This document shows, in pieces, positions 37,772-47,363 of a stretch of DNA of 64,000 nucleotides. The notes under the pieces are model-generated. The model saw only the letters and a list, made by a program, of their open reading frames with translations, was not told the origin of the DNA and made no database searches. Positions within the stretch are counted from its first letter, which is position 1. Each line of letters begins with the position of its first letter. Made by a program: the position numbers and the translations under genes. This DNA is from G963668435 sp963668435 (GTDB lineage: Bacteria > Latescibacterota > Latescibacteria > Latescibacterales > Latescibacteraceae), in the NCBI GenBank assembly GCA_963668435.2, contig CAXXSC010000008.1, positions 558,001-622,000 on the forward strand. Reading direction: 5' to 3'.

Positions 37772-39130
37772 ATGAAGCGGCGGCTTTTTCTCGGATCGGC
37801 ATTGACAGCTGGCTCGGCAGGTATCCTTGGTCTTGGATGCAATGATGATCCCATGCCCTGGGACCGTTCACCGATCGGACAGGGGGAAACTGCCGAAACA
37901 ATCGCAGGCCTCCCTATCGGCAACCTTCGGGAAGACTACCGTCACCGTCTGCTCGACGTTTTCATCCTCCAGTGGGAAAACGGCGGCTTCGACAGTGAAC
38001 GCGGCGGCTTTACGACACTTCTCAAAGGCGACGGCAGCCCGGCGGCCGACGAAAAACGTCTCATCGACCAAGGCACCGGCCTCTGGGTCTATTCCTACCT
38101 GTACAACAATCTTGGCGAGGATGAAGAGTTCCTCGGTATCGCCACGAAAACACGGGATTTTCTCGTCAATAATTTCAAAGACAGCAATGGGGTCTGGATA
38201 GACAGTGTCCGGCGTGACGGCAGCCCTGTATCAGGAGTAAGCAATAACATTCTTGGCTGGCTTCATGTCGCCAACGGTCTTACAGAGTTTTACCGTGCGA
38301 CGAAAAACGATGAAGACCGTGACCTCGTTTTCGAGACAGTATGGTCGACATTGAGAAATTATGACGCCATTGGTTACGAAGGAATCGCCAATAATGGCGG
38401 GATTGCCATGGATGTTCCGCTCAGGGGACTGAGGAAGCTCGATCACAGCGCGGCGGTAATCATGCTTCTCGCCAATTTCCTCAGCGACATGAAAAGCCGG
38501 CGTTTCGAAGAGGAGCTGGCCCGGCACCTCGCGTTTGTCAGTGAAGATTTCTTCAATCCCAAAGTCGGCGTGCTAAACGAGTATCTCGGCCATGATTACC
38601 AGCGCATCAACGGCTATGAAGACTATATGCAGACCGGAAGCGCTATCGAGACAATGTGCACGATCATGTTTTATGCCAAGGACTCCGAGAACGGTGCGTT
38701 GTTCGAGGATTCGATCTCAGCGATCAGGCGCTATCTTGAGATGGCCTGGGATTACACGTTCAACGGTATAGGTGATGGTCATTTCTATGTTTTCGACGGT
38801 CCCGACCGTCAGAGGACAAAGCTCTACGACAGCAAATCCCTCAATGTCCATTGCGCGGCCCTGACAGCACTGTTCCATATATACGAGTTTACCGGCGAAT
38901 CCTGGGCCCTCGACTGGTATGGGCGGGTTCGCGGCTACACGACGGAGAAATTCGATTCCGAAACAGCTGCCTGGCCGGAAAGCCTCGACCGTTTCGGCCG
39001 TCCCGCGATAGACACCAAAACAGGAACCACACGTCGCGATCTTTACCAACTGCCACGCTGGCTCATGATGAACCTCCTTGCCATCGACCGTATGATGGAA
39101 ACAATGGGAGTCACCGAGGAACTGAGCTGA
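37772..39130 (+). CDS. N-acylglucosamine 2-epimerase (AGE)-like exported protein
   Basis: The 452 residues start with a twin-arginine-like leader (MKRRLFLGSA) ending in a lipobox-like GLGC, so it is probably an exported lipoprotein. The rest is an alpha/alpha barrel of the AGE/cellobiose-epimerase kind (LQWENGGF, RLIDQGTGLWVYSYL, NVHCAALTALFHIYE, WPESLDRFGRP). AGE proteins isomerise sugars at C2; an exported one more likely handles oligosaccharides or is a relative with another activity. Together with the DUF4838 lipoprotein it suggests polysaccharide use at the cell surface. Confidence 0.78.
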   Translation: MKRRLFLGSALTAGSAGILGLGCNDDPMPWDRSPIGQGETAETIAGLPIGNLREDYRHRLLDVFILQWENGGFDSERGGFTTLLKGDGSPAADEKRLIDQGTGLWVYSYLYNNLGEDEEFLGIATKTRDFLVNNFKDSNGVWIDSVRRDGSPVSGVSNNILGWLHVANGLTEFYRATKNDEDRDLVFETVWSTLRNYDAIGYEGIANNGGIAMDVPLRGLRKLDHSAAVIMLLANFLSDMKSRRFEEELARHLAFVSEDFFNPKVGVLNEYLGHDYQRINGYEDYMQTGSAIETMCTIMFYAKDSENGALFEDSISAIRRYLEMAWDYTFNGIGDGHFYVFDGPDRQRTKLYDSKSLNVHCAALTALFHIYEFTGESWALDWYGRVRGYTTEKFDSETAAWPESLDRFGRPAIDTKTGTTRRDLYQLPRWLMMNLLAIDRMMETMGVTEELS

Positions 39131-39247
39131 GCAGCCAATCACAGCACATACGTTAACTTTAGTTCTCGACAAATTTTCGGGATTTATGATATTATACGTC
39201 AAACAAGATTAAAATCTACCTTTCAGAGAAATCATTCTCTTTTTTAC

Positions 39248-39276
39248 TTGACAAGAAATTTTATCGGTTATATACT
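39248..39276 (+). promoter_or_regulatory. Consensus-like promoter of the BlaI-type repressor
   Basis: TTGACA (39248-39253), 17-base spacer, TATACT (39271-39276), 50 bases before the ATG at 39327. Very close to the housekeeping sigma consensus. Confidence 0.75.
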
Positions 39277-39326
39277 GATTTAAGAGCTTGAAAACAGCCC
39301 ATACAATAGTCAAAGGGGGACAACAT

Positions 39327-39710
39327 ATGGCACGGCGCAAGTCACCGACCTATACAGAGGTCGAACTCGAGTTCATGCATATTATATGGGAGCTCGGCGA
39401 AGTTACAACTGAAGATATGCAGCGGACCCTGGAAGAACGAAACCGTCCTCTGTCCGATGGCTCGATACGTAAAATCCTATCAATTTTACTTGCCAAAGGG
39501 CATGTCGAACGTCGCCGGGACGGCAGAAGTTTTTACTATAAAGCAAAAGTCGATAAAGACAATGCACGGAAAAATATGGTCCAGGACCTCCTGAAACGTG
39601 CTTTCGACGGTTCGGTTTCGCTCATGGTCGCCGCACTTTTTGACAGCCGCGACCTTCAAAAGGATGATCTTCAGGCAGTCCGCCGTCTCATCGAAGATTT
39701 TGAAGAATAA
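39327..39710 (+). CDS. BlaI/MecI/CopY-family transcriptional repressor
   Basis: The 127 residues have a winged helix (about 5-75; YTEVELEFMHIIWELGE, SIRKILSILLAKGHVERR) and a helical dimerisation tail, the layout of BlaI. BlaI is normally paired with the membrane sensor-protease BlaR; no such gene or beta-lactamase is present within the window, so this is an orphan whose targets are elsewhere, or the neighbouring nitroreductase and TldD-like genes. I chose the ATG after AGGGGG; the longest frame adds 13 unlikely residues. It is preceded by a near-consensus promoter and followed by a strong terminator, so it forms its own transcript. Confidence 0.87.
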   Translation: MARRKSPTYTEVELEFMHIIWELGEVTTEDMQRTLEERNRPLSDGSIRKILSILLAKGHVERRRDGRSFYYKAKVDKDNARKNMVQDLLKRAFDGSVSLMVAALFDSRDLQKDDLQAVRRLIEDFEE

Positions 39711-39737
39711 TCAGACACAACACGGTTTTACCGTTTC

Positions 39738-39769
39738 AAGCGCTGGCATACCCGGATATGTCAGCGCTT
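39738..39769 (+). terminator. Rho-independent terminator after the BlaI-type gene
   Basis: AAGCGCTG...CATA pairs with TATG...CAGCGCTT around a CCCGGA loop, followed by six T, 28 bases beyond the stop. Confidence 0.85.
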
Positions 39770-39842
39770 TTTTAATTACTTTTTAAAGATTTCCAATATA
39801 TTGATAGTCGATAATAACCGGACTTTTGAGGAGGAATCAGTT

Positions 39843-40484
39843 ATGGAACACATGTCATTTCTCTTCTGTGCGTTCATTGTTTTGTTTTCGTGCATGCCTT
39901 CGAATGACCGGAAATACAAACCTTTAAAGCTCCCTCCACCTGATATGGCTGGCGGAATGCCCCTGATGCAGGCACTGAAAGAACGTCGGACAATGCGTAA
40001 ATTCAGCCCTGAGCCACTGCCGGAACAGGTGCTTTCGAACTTACTTTGGGCTGCATTCGGTATAAACAGGAAGGATGGAAGACGAACGGCGCCTTCATCG
40101 AAAAACAGGTGTGAAATCGACATCTATGTCGCAATGGCCGAGGGGCTTTTTCTGTATACGCCCCAAAAACATATACTCCAGCCAGTGCTTCCCGACGACA
40201 TCAGGGAATTCACCGGCACGCAGGATTTCATTAATGATGCACCGGTTAATCTCGTCTTTGTCGCAGATTTTTCTCTTATGAAAAACGTGCCCGAGAACCG
40301 TAAAGAGACAGTCTCGGGAATGAATACCGGATTTATCGCACAGAATGTATATCTTTTCTGCGCATCCGAGGGGCTGTCGAATATCATTCGTGGTATGATA
40401 GACAGACCGGCCCTGGAGAAAAAAATGGGACTTCGTCTCGAACAAAAAGTCATACTTGCCCATACGGTTGGATATCCCGGTTAA
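39843..40484 (+). CDS. Nitroreductase-family lipoprotein (SagB-like)
   Basis: The 213 residues carry a short lipoprotein leader (lipobox LFSC near 14) followed by a nitroreductase fold: LKERRTMRKFSPEPLPEQVLSNLLWAAFGIN, TAPSSKN, NTGFIAQNVYLFCASEGL. This subclass binds FMN and includes SagB-like oxidoreductases. A lipid-anchored nitroreductase outside the cytoplasm is unusual because flavin must be loaded; the leader prediction may deserve checking. I chose the ATG behind GAGGAGG. Confidence 0.8.
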   Translation: MEHMSFLFCAFIVLFSCMPSNDRKYKPLKLPPPDMAGGMPLMQALKERRTMRKFSPEPLPEQVLSNLLWAAFGINRKDGRRTAPSSKNRCEIDIYVAMAEGLFLYTPQKHILQPVLPDDIREFTGTQDFINDAPVNLVFVADFSLMKNVPENRKETVSGMNTGFIAQNVYLFCASEGLSNIIRGMIDRPALEKKMGLRLEQKVILAHTVGYPG

Positions 40485-40643
40485 ACATTTCATCAGCATG
40501 TAATCAATCCTGGAATCAGGCAGCCACCCTCACTCAATCTCATTCCTACTTCACTGAAACGAATACAATGCGGAAATAGCGGAACTTTTTTGTATATTAG
40601 GGTTAAATACGTATACAATCACCGAAAATGGGGGCACCTGTTC

Positions 40644-42359
40644 ATGATAATAAAAGCAGTACGGGCAACCGTTTTACCCGGCATCCTGACTATACTGTTT
40701 GCCTCGATGTATTCCGTATGTGCGGCTACGGCGGAAGAGAAAATCGTTGATATTCTCGCAGGCGAACTCGAACGGGAAATGGCCTCACTCGCAGGAGAGG
40801 AAACCCCTCCCTATTTTCTTGCATACTCTGTGGGTGACATCCATAGTGTCAGCGCCAGTGCTTCCTTCGGCTCACTGACCGGTTCGCGGAGAAACGACAG
40901 CCGAGTTCTTATGGTCGACGTCCGTGTGGGCGATTACAGCCTTGACAACAGCCACGAACTTCGCGACCAGTTCAGTTTCCGCTCCAGCGGCAGCATGTAT
41001 ATCGCACAGGATGACAACGAGGACGCGCTCAAAAATGCGATCTGGCTGGAAACCGATAACCGCTACCGTGAGGCGCTCGAACATTACTCAAAGGTGAAAA
41101 CCAATGTGGCTATCAAGATAGCCGAGGAAGACTCCTCAGCAGATTTCTCGCATGAAATCACACCCTCGGTGTATTATGAAAAGCCGCTCGATTTCGATTC
41201 GCTTATGCCGAACATCTCGGTATGGGAAGAGAAGATAAAACAGTATTCCGCGATTTTCCTTGAAAACGAGAATATTTATGGCGGCAGCGCCTCTTTCAGT
41301 TATTCGGTCGGAAGAAAACACTTTGTCAGTTCCGAGGGCAGCCGGGTATCACAGAACGAAGGCTATGCACGGATCACGGTCAGCGGATTCATAAAATCCG
41401 ACGATGGTATGGAGCTGCCGCTCTACAGGACTTATTTTGCGTTCGAACCCTCGGGTCTTCCCGGCGACGATGTCATCACGGCGGACATCAAAGAGCTTGT
41501 GGAAAAACTCGGCGCTCTGAAAAATGCCCCTGTTGCCGAACCATACACCGGTCCTGCAATCCTTTCGGGACGTGCCGCGGCTGTATTTTTCCACGAGATC
41601 CTCGGACACCGTGTCGAAGGGCACCGTCAGAAAAGCGAAAACGAAGGTCAGACGTTCAAAAAATACATTGGTGAGCACATCCTGCCCGACCATATCGATA
41701 TCGTTTTCGATCCGACATTGAAAACCTACGGCGGCACTAATCTCATGGGCTATTATGAATATGACGACGAAGGGGTGAAAGCCCGTCAGGTGGATGTCGT
41801 TAAAAACGGCGTCCTCAAGAATTTCCTCATGTCCCGTTCGCCCATCGAGAATTTCCCGAACTCCAACGGTCATGGCCGTGCGCAGGCTGGTCGAAGCCCG
41901 GTATCACGCCAGTCAAACATGATCGTGTCAAGCAGCAAACCGAAAACAGAATGGGAACTTCGTGAAAAACTCATCGCTCTCTGTCGTGAACAGGGACGCG
42001 AGTTCGGCTACCTGATCGAGGATATCCAAGGTGGTTTCACATTCACCAGCAGGACAATACCCAACGTATTCAACCTCATGCCCACCGAGCTTTACCGGGT
42101 CTATACAGACGGCCGCCCGGACGAACCGGTCCGCGGTGTCGACCTTATCGGCACACCGCTTGTCATGTTCTCCATGATCAGTGATGCCGGCGACAGGATA
42201 GAGCTTTTCAATGGTATCTGTGGTGCGGAATCGGGATCGGTGCCAGTAGCTGCGCTCTCACCCGCCCTCCTTGTCAGTCAGGTCGAGATGCAGAAAAAAT
42301 CAAAATCTCAGGAACGTCCTCCAATACTGCCGCGCCCCGATGCCGACAAGGATATCTGA
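40644..42359 (+). CDS. Exported TldD-like metallopeptidase
   Basis: The 571 residues start with a signal peptide (about 1-26, ending SVCA). The C-terminal half is a TldD/PmbA peptidase domain with the full HExxxH site: H317, E318 and H322 in FFHEILGHRVEGH. TLKTYGGTNLMGYYEYDDEGV and NGHGRAQAGRSPVSRQSNM match the family. TldD is normally cytosolic with TldE; here both subunits carry signal peptides, so the pair probably works in the periplasm. The ATG follows GGGGGC. It is the first gene of a two-gene unit. Confidence 0.86.
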   Translation: MIIKAVRATVLPGILTILFASMYSVCAATAEEKIVDILAGELEREMASLAGEETPPYFLAYSVGDIHSVSASASFGSLTGSRRNDSRVLMVDVRVGDYSLDNSHELRDQFSFRSSGSMYIAQDDNEDALKNAIWLETDNRYREALEHYSKVKTNVAIKIAEEDSSADFSHEITPSVYYEKPLDFDSLMPNISVWEEKIKQYSAIFLENENIYGGSASFSYSVGRKHFVSSEGSRVSQNEGYARITVSGFIKSDDGMELPLYRTYFAFEPSGLPGDDVITADIKELVEKLGALKNAPVAEPYTGPAILSGRAAAVFFHEILGHRVEGHRQKSENEGQTFKKYIGEHILPDHIDIVFDPTLKTYGGTNLMGYYEYDDEGVKARQVDVVKNGVLKNFLMSRSPIENFPNSNGHGRAQAGRSPVSRQSNMIVSSSKPKTEWELREKLIALCREQGREFGYLIEDIQGGFTFTSRTIPNVFNLMPTELYRVYTDGRPDEPVRGVDLIGTPLVMFSMISDAGDRIELFNGICGAESGSVPVAALSPALLVSQVEMQKKSKSQERPPILPRPDADKDI

Positions 42360-42411
42360 TCGAGAAAATGTTATGTCGAATTCCGCGAAAAAGACCATAG
42401 ATGGAGAAAGC

Positions 42412-44217
42412 ATGAAAAAAATCACCATATGGACCTTGATATATACCGTTCTTTGTGGATTCTTTGCCGTTTCCGGGGCAATTGCCGACGAAAGCCGCGA
42501 TATTATCATGAGCGCCATGCGCGATGAAATGGCCCGGAACATGGAACGCCTCCGCCTCGAATCAATGGAGGACCCGTTTTTTATCAGCTACACCATATAC
42601 GATGTGAAAACGACGGAAATTGTCGCATCACTGGGCTCGATCATCCGCTCCTCCTCCGACAGGAACCGAAATCACAATGTCCGTTTGATGGTCGGTGATT
42701 ATGAGCTCAACGACGAGAATTTCCGCAGTATGGGATCCAGTTCGCGTTCCTCTATGGTCGGTAATTCAGGCGGCCTTCCCCTCGAGGACGATTACGAGGG
42801 CATCAGGCGGGCGCTCTGGACAGCGACTGACAACACCTATAAAAGCGCTGCCGAGCTGTTCGAACTGAAAAAGGCGGCACTGGAACAGCAGACCATTTCG
42901 GAAGAGGCCAAGCTCGATGATTTAAGCCGTGCTACCGCAGAAATTCATATCGAGGATGCGCAGTGGTATGATATCGACACCACGGAATGGGAAAATACAG
43001 CGAAAGAAATCTCATCGGTGTTCGCAGACTATCCCGAGCTCTATGCATCTTATGTCCGGCTCTTTTTCTATCAGGGCATAATGTATATGGTGAACAGCGA
43101 GGGCAGCGAGGTCGCAACACCACTGACAATGGCGCTGATCCAGGTCAATGCCTATACTCAGGCGGAGGATGGCGAACCGCTGAATGACCATTTCTCTTTC
43201 TACCGCAAACTTCCGGATGAGCTGCCCGACAGGAAAGCGCTGATAAGCGAGGCCAAATCCATGGCGGAATGGTTGTCGGAATTCAGGACAGCGCCGGTTT
43301 TTGACGACTCATATTTCGGCCCGGTGCTGTTCGAGGGCCAGGCAGCGGTGGAATTCTTTTCCCAGAGGCTTTTTAATGGAAGGAACGGCCTTATCGCTTC
43401 ACGCGACCAACTCAGCGGAGACAGCCGGGGATTCAGCTACCGTCAGGACGATACAACTCTTGACGACCGCATGGATCGCCGTATCCTTTCCCGCGATCTT
43501 TCGATCAATGCCCTCAACGGGCTCAAAAGCTATAATGGCCTCGGACTGGTCGGAAGTTATGCCATCGATGCCGAAGGGGTGAAAACGCCGAAACAGCTTA
43601 CACTCGTGGAAAACGGCATTCTCAAAACACTCCTGTCCAATCGGACACCGAGCAGGAAAGTCCGCTACTCCAACGGCCATCAGCGTTCTGCTATCGGCAG
43701 CGGTTACTGGACAACGAGCGCGGTCGGACCGGGCGTCATATCAATCGAGAGCGACTCGGGAAAATCACGCGAAAAAGTGAAAGAGGAACTCCTGCGCCTC
43801 GCACGTGAGGAGGGACTCGACTACGCCATTATCGTGCGTAAACTGAAACCGCGCAATAACGGTTCGCAGTATTACGATCCCATGGTAAGGCTGGCCTCGA
43901 CATTCGGCTCACGTGATGGCGTGACATTGAACCAGGCACTTCGTGTCTACCGTGTATCCGTTGAGGACGGCAGCGAGGAGGCAGTTCGATCGGCGGACCT
44001 CAAGGCGGTGAGCCTCTCAGCTCTCCGTCACATTGCCGCAGTTTCGGAAGAAAGGATCGTAAAAAACACCCTGACGACCACGAACTGGTCATCCGGAATT
44101 CCCGCATCCTTCATCGTTCCCGAGCAGGTGCTGCTCGAGGAGCTCGAAGTGAAAAAAGTGAAACGCGATTTCACCCCGAAACTTCCAATCGCTGCAAGCC
44201 CGCTCGCTGAAAAATAA
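42412..44217 (+). CDS. Exported TldD/E-like protein lacking the metal-binding site
   Basis: The 601 residues start with a signal peptide (about 1-24). It is a paralogue of the preceding protein along its whole length (shared GP-LFEGQAAVEFF, YNGLGLVGSYAIDAEGV, SNGH). The HExxxH motif is replaced by SQRLFN, so all three metal ligands are gone. In the TldD-TldE pair of E. coli only TldD carries zinc; this mirrors that arrangement outside the cytoplasm. The ATG follows GGAGA; the preceding gene ends 52 bases upstream. A strong terminator follows. Confidence 0.84.
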   Translation: MKKITIWTLIYTVLCGFFAVSGAIADESRDIIMSAMRDEMARNMERLRLESMEDPFFISYTIYDVKTTEIVASLGSIIRSSSDRNRNHNVRLMVGDYELNDENFRSMGSSSRSSMVGNSGGLPLEDDYEGIRRALWTATDNTYKSAAELFELKKAALEQQTISEEAKLDDLSRATAEIHIEDAQWYDIDTTEWENTAKEISSVFADYPELYASYVRLFFYQGIMYMVNSEGSEVATPLTMALIQVNAYTQAEDGEPLNDHFSFYRKLPDELPDRKALISEAKSMAEWLSEFRTAPVFDDSYFGPVLFEGQAAVEFFSQRLFNGRNGLIASRDQLSGDSRGFSYRQDDTTLDDRMDRRILSRDLSINALNGLKSYNGLGLVGSYAIDAEGVKTPKQLTLVENGILKTLLSNRTPSRKVRYSNGHQRSAIGSGYWTTSAVGPGVISIESDSGKSREKVKEELLRLAREEGLDYAIIVRKLKPRNNGSQYYDPMVRLASTFGSRDGVTLNQALRVYRVSVEDGSEEAVRSADLKAVSLSALRHIAAVSEERIVKNTLTTTNWSSGIPASFIVPEQVLLEELEVKKVKRDFTPKLPIAASPLAEK

Positions 44218-44256
44218 CAAACGAATAGAGTTCATCAAATATTCCGTACAGATAAA

Positions 44257-44287
44257 AAGCAAGCCCCTCATATCGAGGGGCTTGCTT
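44257..44287. terminator. Bidirectional terminator between convergent genes
   Basis: A perfect 13-bp stem (AAGCAAGCCCCTC and its complement) with a five-base loop lies between the TldE-like gene and the chemoreceptor gene that converges on it. A and T residues flank both sides. Confidence 0.85.
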
Positions 44288-44328
44288 GTATAACGTCGCT
44301 GATTCAACCACAAAACCATAATTCCGAA

Positions 44329-45933
44329 TCAAAACATATCATCATCACCGTCATCGAAAGGAATGACATCGCGAGGTGAGACGAGTTTGTTTGATTTCGG
44401 CAAAGCTTTTGTTTTTTGTGAATCTGTTATTATCAGATCGGGGCTGTTGTGCTCGACAGCCGGTGCAAGAGAAGTCATAGAAGCAGCATTCCCCCCGACT
44501 ATACCAGCCAATACATCAACCATATCTGTCAGTTCATATGCCTGCGAGGAAAGCTGTTCACTCGCTGCCGCAGATTCCTCTGCATTGGCAGCTGTGGACT
44601 GGGTTATCTTGTCCAGCTGAGAAATGGCCGAGTTTGCCTGCTGAAGGCCGGTATTCTGCTCCTCGCTTGCCTGACGAACCTCACTGATAAGCTGCGTGAC
44701 TTTCATGACGGCTTCGCTTATCGTGCTGAGAATACTTGCAGCTTCTTCAGTAGCGGTAACACCGTCGTTCGCATTCGCCTGAGACTCTTCTATGAGCGCC
44801 GCTGTATTTTTTGCCGCATCGGCACTTCGCATAGCGAGGTTCCGGACCTCCTCGGCAACAACGGCAAAACCGGCACCGGCCTCCCCTGCCCGGGCAGCCT
44901 CCACTGCGGCATTAAGGGCGAGGAGGTTGGTCTGGAACGCTATCTCATCGATAGTCTTGACAATTTTCGCCGTCTCATCTGACGAGCTCTTGATCCTCTC
45001 GATAGCGCCGGACAGGTTTTCCATGGCATCAGAACCTTTCTGAGCGGCACTGGATGCCTCCTGCGACATTATATCAGCCTGCTGGGCATTTTCGGCATTC
45101 TGCCTGGTCATGGACTCAAGCTCCTCGACCGAGGAGGATATCTCCTCGATGCCTGACGCCTGATCACTTGCACCTTCCGCAAGCTGGTTGCTCGAAGTTG
45201 AGACCTGGGCGGAAGCCGAAGAGAGCTGGCTCGAACTGGAGGTCAGCCCGCTTATTACCTCGGTCAGCGGTTTTGTCACGCCCTTGTTCAACAGATACAT
45301 GAATGCGACACCAATGATAAATCCGATAAGCAAGACCAGCCCGATGAGATAAGAAGCCCGCACAAAGGCGTCCCGCGCCTCATCGTTGGCTTTCTGGGCA
45401 AGTTCCTGATTCTTCTGCGTCAACACGTCGATGAATCCACGCATGGCATCAAACGTCTTGAAAGCTTCACCATGTGTAAGCTCAAGGGCAAGCTGTTTGC
45501 CCATTTCAGTATTGGCGCTGATATTATCGATAACCTGCCGGGAAAGCGGTTCCCAGGCATCCCAGGCGTTTCTGAACTTCCGGATCAGGACTTGTTCTTC
45601 TTCTGTTTCGGCCAAGGCCGCATATTTCTCAAAACGCTCTTTCGCCTGATCACGATTTTCATTGAAATCATCCACCAGTGCGGAAAACTGGCTGCTGGCA
45701 GGGTCCGTGAACATCATTGTCCGCTCGGCAGTCATCATCTGAAAAAGGTCACGATCGGCCTCGATGAGATTATCCATGCCGGGAAGCTGAACATTAAAAA
45801 TTTTCGTAAGTTTTTTCTGCACGCTTTTCGTGCTTATATAGCCGGTTATTCCTACAAAGACTATAAAGAAAATCATAAGGGCAAAACTGAGTATCAATTT
45901 GCCCCTTAGCTTAATTGTATTCCAGAATGACAT
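44329..45933 (-). CDS. Methyl-accepting chemotaxis protein
   Basis: The 534 residues comprise TM1 (about 13-33), a periplasmic four-helix-bundle sensor (about 40-190), TM2 (about 194-215), a very short HAMP-like link and the cytoplasmic signalling hairpin with the conserved tip EIAFQTNLLALNAAVEAARAG near the middle. The C-terminus ends in an acidic tail without the usual CheR-tethering pentapeptide. It lies 55 bases behind the porin gene on the same strand, which suggests co-transcription. No che genes other than the CheB-CheR fusion are in the window. Confidence 0.92.
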   Translation of the reverse strand: MSFWNTIKLRGKLILSFALMIFFIVFVGITGYISTKSVQKKLTKIFNVQLPGMDNLIEADRDLFQMMTAERTMMFTDPASSQFSALVDDFNENRDQAKERFEKYAALAETEEEQVLIRKFRNAWDAWEPLSRQVIDNISANTEMGKQLALELTHGEAFKTFDAMRGFIDVLTQKNQELAQKANDEARDAFVRASYLIGLVLLIGFIIGVAFMYLLNKGVTKPLTEVISGLTSSSSQLSSASAQVSTSSNQLAEGASDQASGIEEISSSVEELESMTRQNAENAQQADIMSQEASSAAQKGSDAMENLSGAIERIKSSSDETAKIVKTIDEIAFQTNLLALNAAVEAARAGEAGAGFAVVAEEVRNLAMRSADAAKNTAALIEESQANANDGVTATEEAASILSTISEAVMKVTQLISEVRQASEEQNTGLQQANSAISQLDKITQSTAANAEESAAASEQLSSQAYELTDMVDVLAGIVGGNAASMTSLAPAVEHNSPDLIITDSQKTKALPKSNKLVSPRDVIPFDDGDDDMF

Positions 45934-45988
45934 GACAACTCCTTAAGAATTTCTCCTTATCAGACCGTCTCATATTGAATGAACGTTC

Positions 45989-46933
45989 CTAAAATATGAC
46001 GACATACTCAAGCCCCAGCATATTGTCTTCTTCACCGGTCTCGAGTTCACGGATTTCATAATTAAGCAGCACCCTGTTAGCGTACTTTTTGTCGAAATCA
46101 GCGGACAAGCCAAAAGTGTACCTGCTTTTTGCGTCATCATCAGTATCGATATCCGGATCTGACATTTCGACACGGACACCGGGAGTAAGAATAGAGATCA
46201 GGTCATTATCCATCTCTATGTCATAAGACAACCATGCAAAAAACGCATTACTGGTCAGCTCATCATGAGATTTCTGGCCATACTCGGCAGAGTATTCGAC
46301 ATCACCGATCCTGCCGTTTGCACCGACATTGACAAAATCGTCAGTTTCCGTATCGACGGGACTGTTGTTGCCGGTATAGAAATTACCGCTGATATTCAAC
46401 TGGGGAAGGACCTTGGCAACAACACGGTATGCCATGCTCTTATTATTATTGTACTCATCGGCATTCTGGCCGCTGCCGTTCATGACAGCCGCAACAGCGT
46501 CAAAATATTTATGTTTATAGGTAAACTGAAGACCTTTGTCACGGAATGCGGGCGATACGTCTTTTTTCATGTAGGGACGGTTGATGAATGCCAGTTTGGC
46601 GCTTGAAAGAAGATTATCACTGGAAAAAGGCGTCTTGAACTGACCGATCTTAACAGAAAGGTTGTCCACAATTTCACGGTCGATATAAGCGTCAAGCAGG
46701 GTATCGTCGCGAACAAGGTCGAAGAATACTGTATATTTCGTCTTGTCATCGATACTTCCGGCAGCTTTCACGCGGGCATTGCTGACCTCTGTTTCGCTTG
46801 CCTTTTCAGTATGAATGAAAGCCGATTTAATGTAACCGCTGAATTTCGGAGCATCCGCAGCCAGTAAAGATGTGGTGATTAAAAGAAATGAACAGACACT
46901 GACGATAAAGACCATAATTTTTCTGCTTCGCAT
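45989..46933 (-). CDS. Porin of the phosphate-selective (OprO/OprP-like) family
   Basis: The 314 residues start with a signal peptide (ending SLLAA). Alternating beta-strand patterns with family-typical stretches follow (YTVFFDLVRDDTLLDAYID, KIGQFKTPFSSDNLLSS, RDKGLQFTYKHKYFDAVAAVMNG), and the C-terminal residue is phenylalanine (LGLEYVVIF), the usual signal for outer-membrane insertion. The chosen ATG follows GGAGGGG; a TTG four codons earlier is in frame. It is smaller than Pseudomonas OprP. The substrate is unknown. Confidence 0.85.
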   Translation of the reverse strand: MRSRKIMVFIVSVCSFLLITTSLLAADAPKFSGYIKSAFIHTEKASETEVSNARVKAAGSIDDKTKYTVFFDLVRDDTLLDAYIDREIVDNLSVKIGQFKTPFSSDNLLSSAKLAFINRPYMKKDVSPAFRDKGLQFTYKHKYFDAVAAVMNGSGQNADEYNNNKSMAYRVVAKVLPQLNISGNFYTGNNSPVDTETDDFVNVGANGRIGDVEYSAEYGQKSHDELTSNAFFAWLSYDIEMDNDLISILTPGVRVEMSDPDIDTDDDAKSRYTFGLSADFDKKYANRVLLNYEIRELETGEEDNMLGLEYVVIF

Positions 46934-47362
46934 AAACCCCTCCAAAACCTTGTGAAATGAATATCGGTGATCCCCCTCATAATTGAGCTCGGAAACATAA
47001 AAACGTTTCGAAAAAGGAATGACATTATTTCAGCATAAATCAAGCTGATTTCAGCATTCCATAAATCAATTTTATACGGATATCCCTCCTTTCATATTCG
47101 ACGCTTTCCTTTTGTAAATTTTAGGATAACAGCACATCAGTGTGTTTAAGAATAATAATAGACACCAGAAGATTATGCAAAGAATATGCCAGACTTGGAA
47201 ATGACTGGCAACATGAGCTTCTTGAGAAAAATATCGGTCAAAAGTATTACACTACTCTTTAGTGTACGAACGTCATTTTGTCATCAATATGGACATTTTG
47301 TCACAGCAACCCACATCACGCACATGCATTATTATATATATACTTATAAATATATAATAAAC
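46934..47362. other. Long upstream region of the porin gene
   Basis: About 430 bases with no gene. It contains the phased direct repeat at 47274-47303, a small inverted repeat TGCCAG/CTGGCA near 47186-47209 and an AT-rich stretch near 47330-47355. Regulatory content is likely, but no promoter pair stands out. Confidence 0.5.
47274..47303. promoter_or_regulatory. 10-bp direct repeat at a 20-bp period, candidate regulator site
   Basis: CATTTTGTCA occurs at 47274-47283 and exactly again at 47294-47303. The 20-base period places both copies on the same face of the helix. It lies about 340 bases upstream of the porin start. Confidence 0.4.
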
Positions 47363-47363
47363 C

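Noticed and set aside
37492..37845. 117-codon cysteine-rich open frame before the epimerase-like gene
   Set aside because: No ribosome-binding site, overlaps the real start, and no recognisable domain.
47330..47360. AT-rich run (TATATATACTTATAAATATATAATAA) as a replication origin or promoter
   Set aside because: No DnaA boxes or -35 partner nearby; it is simple AT-rich intergenic DNA.
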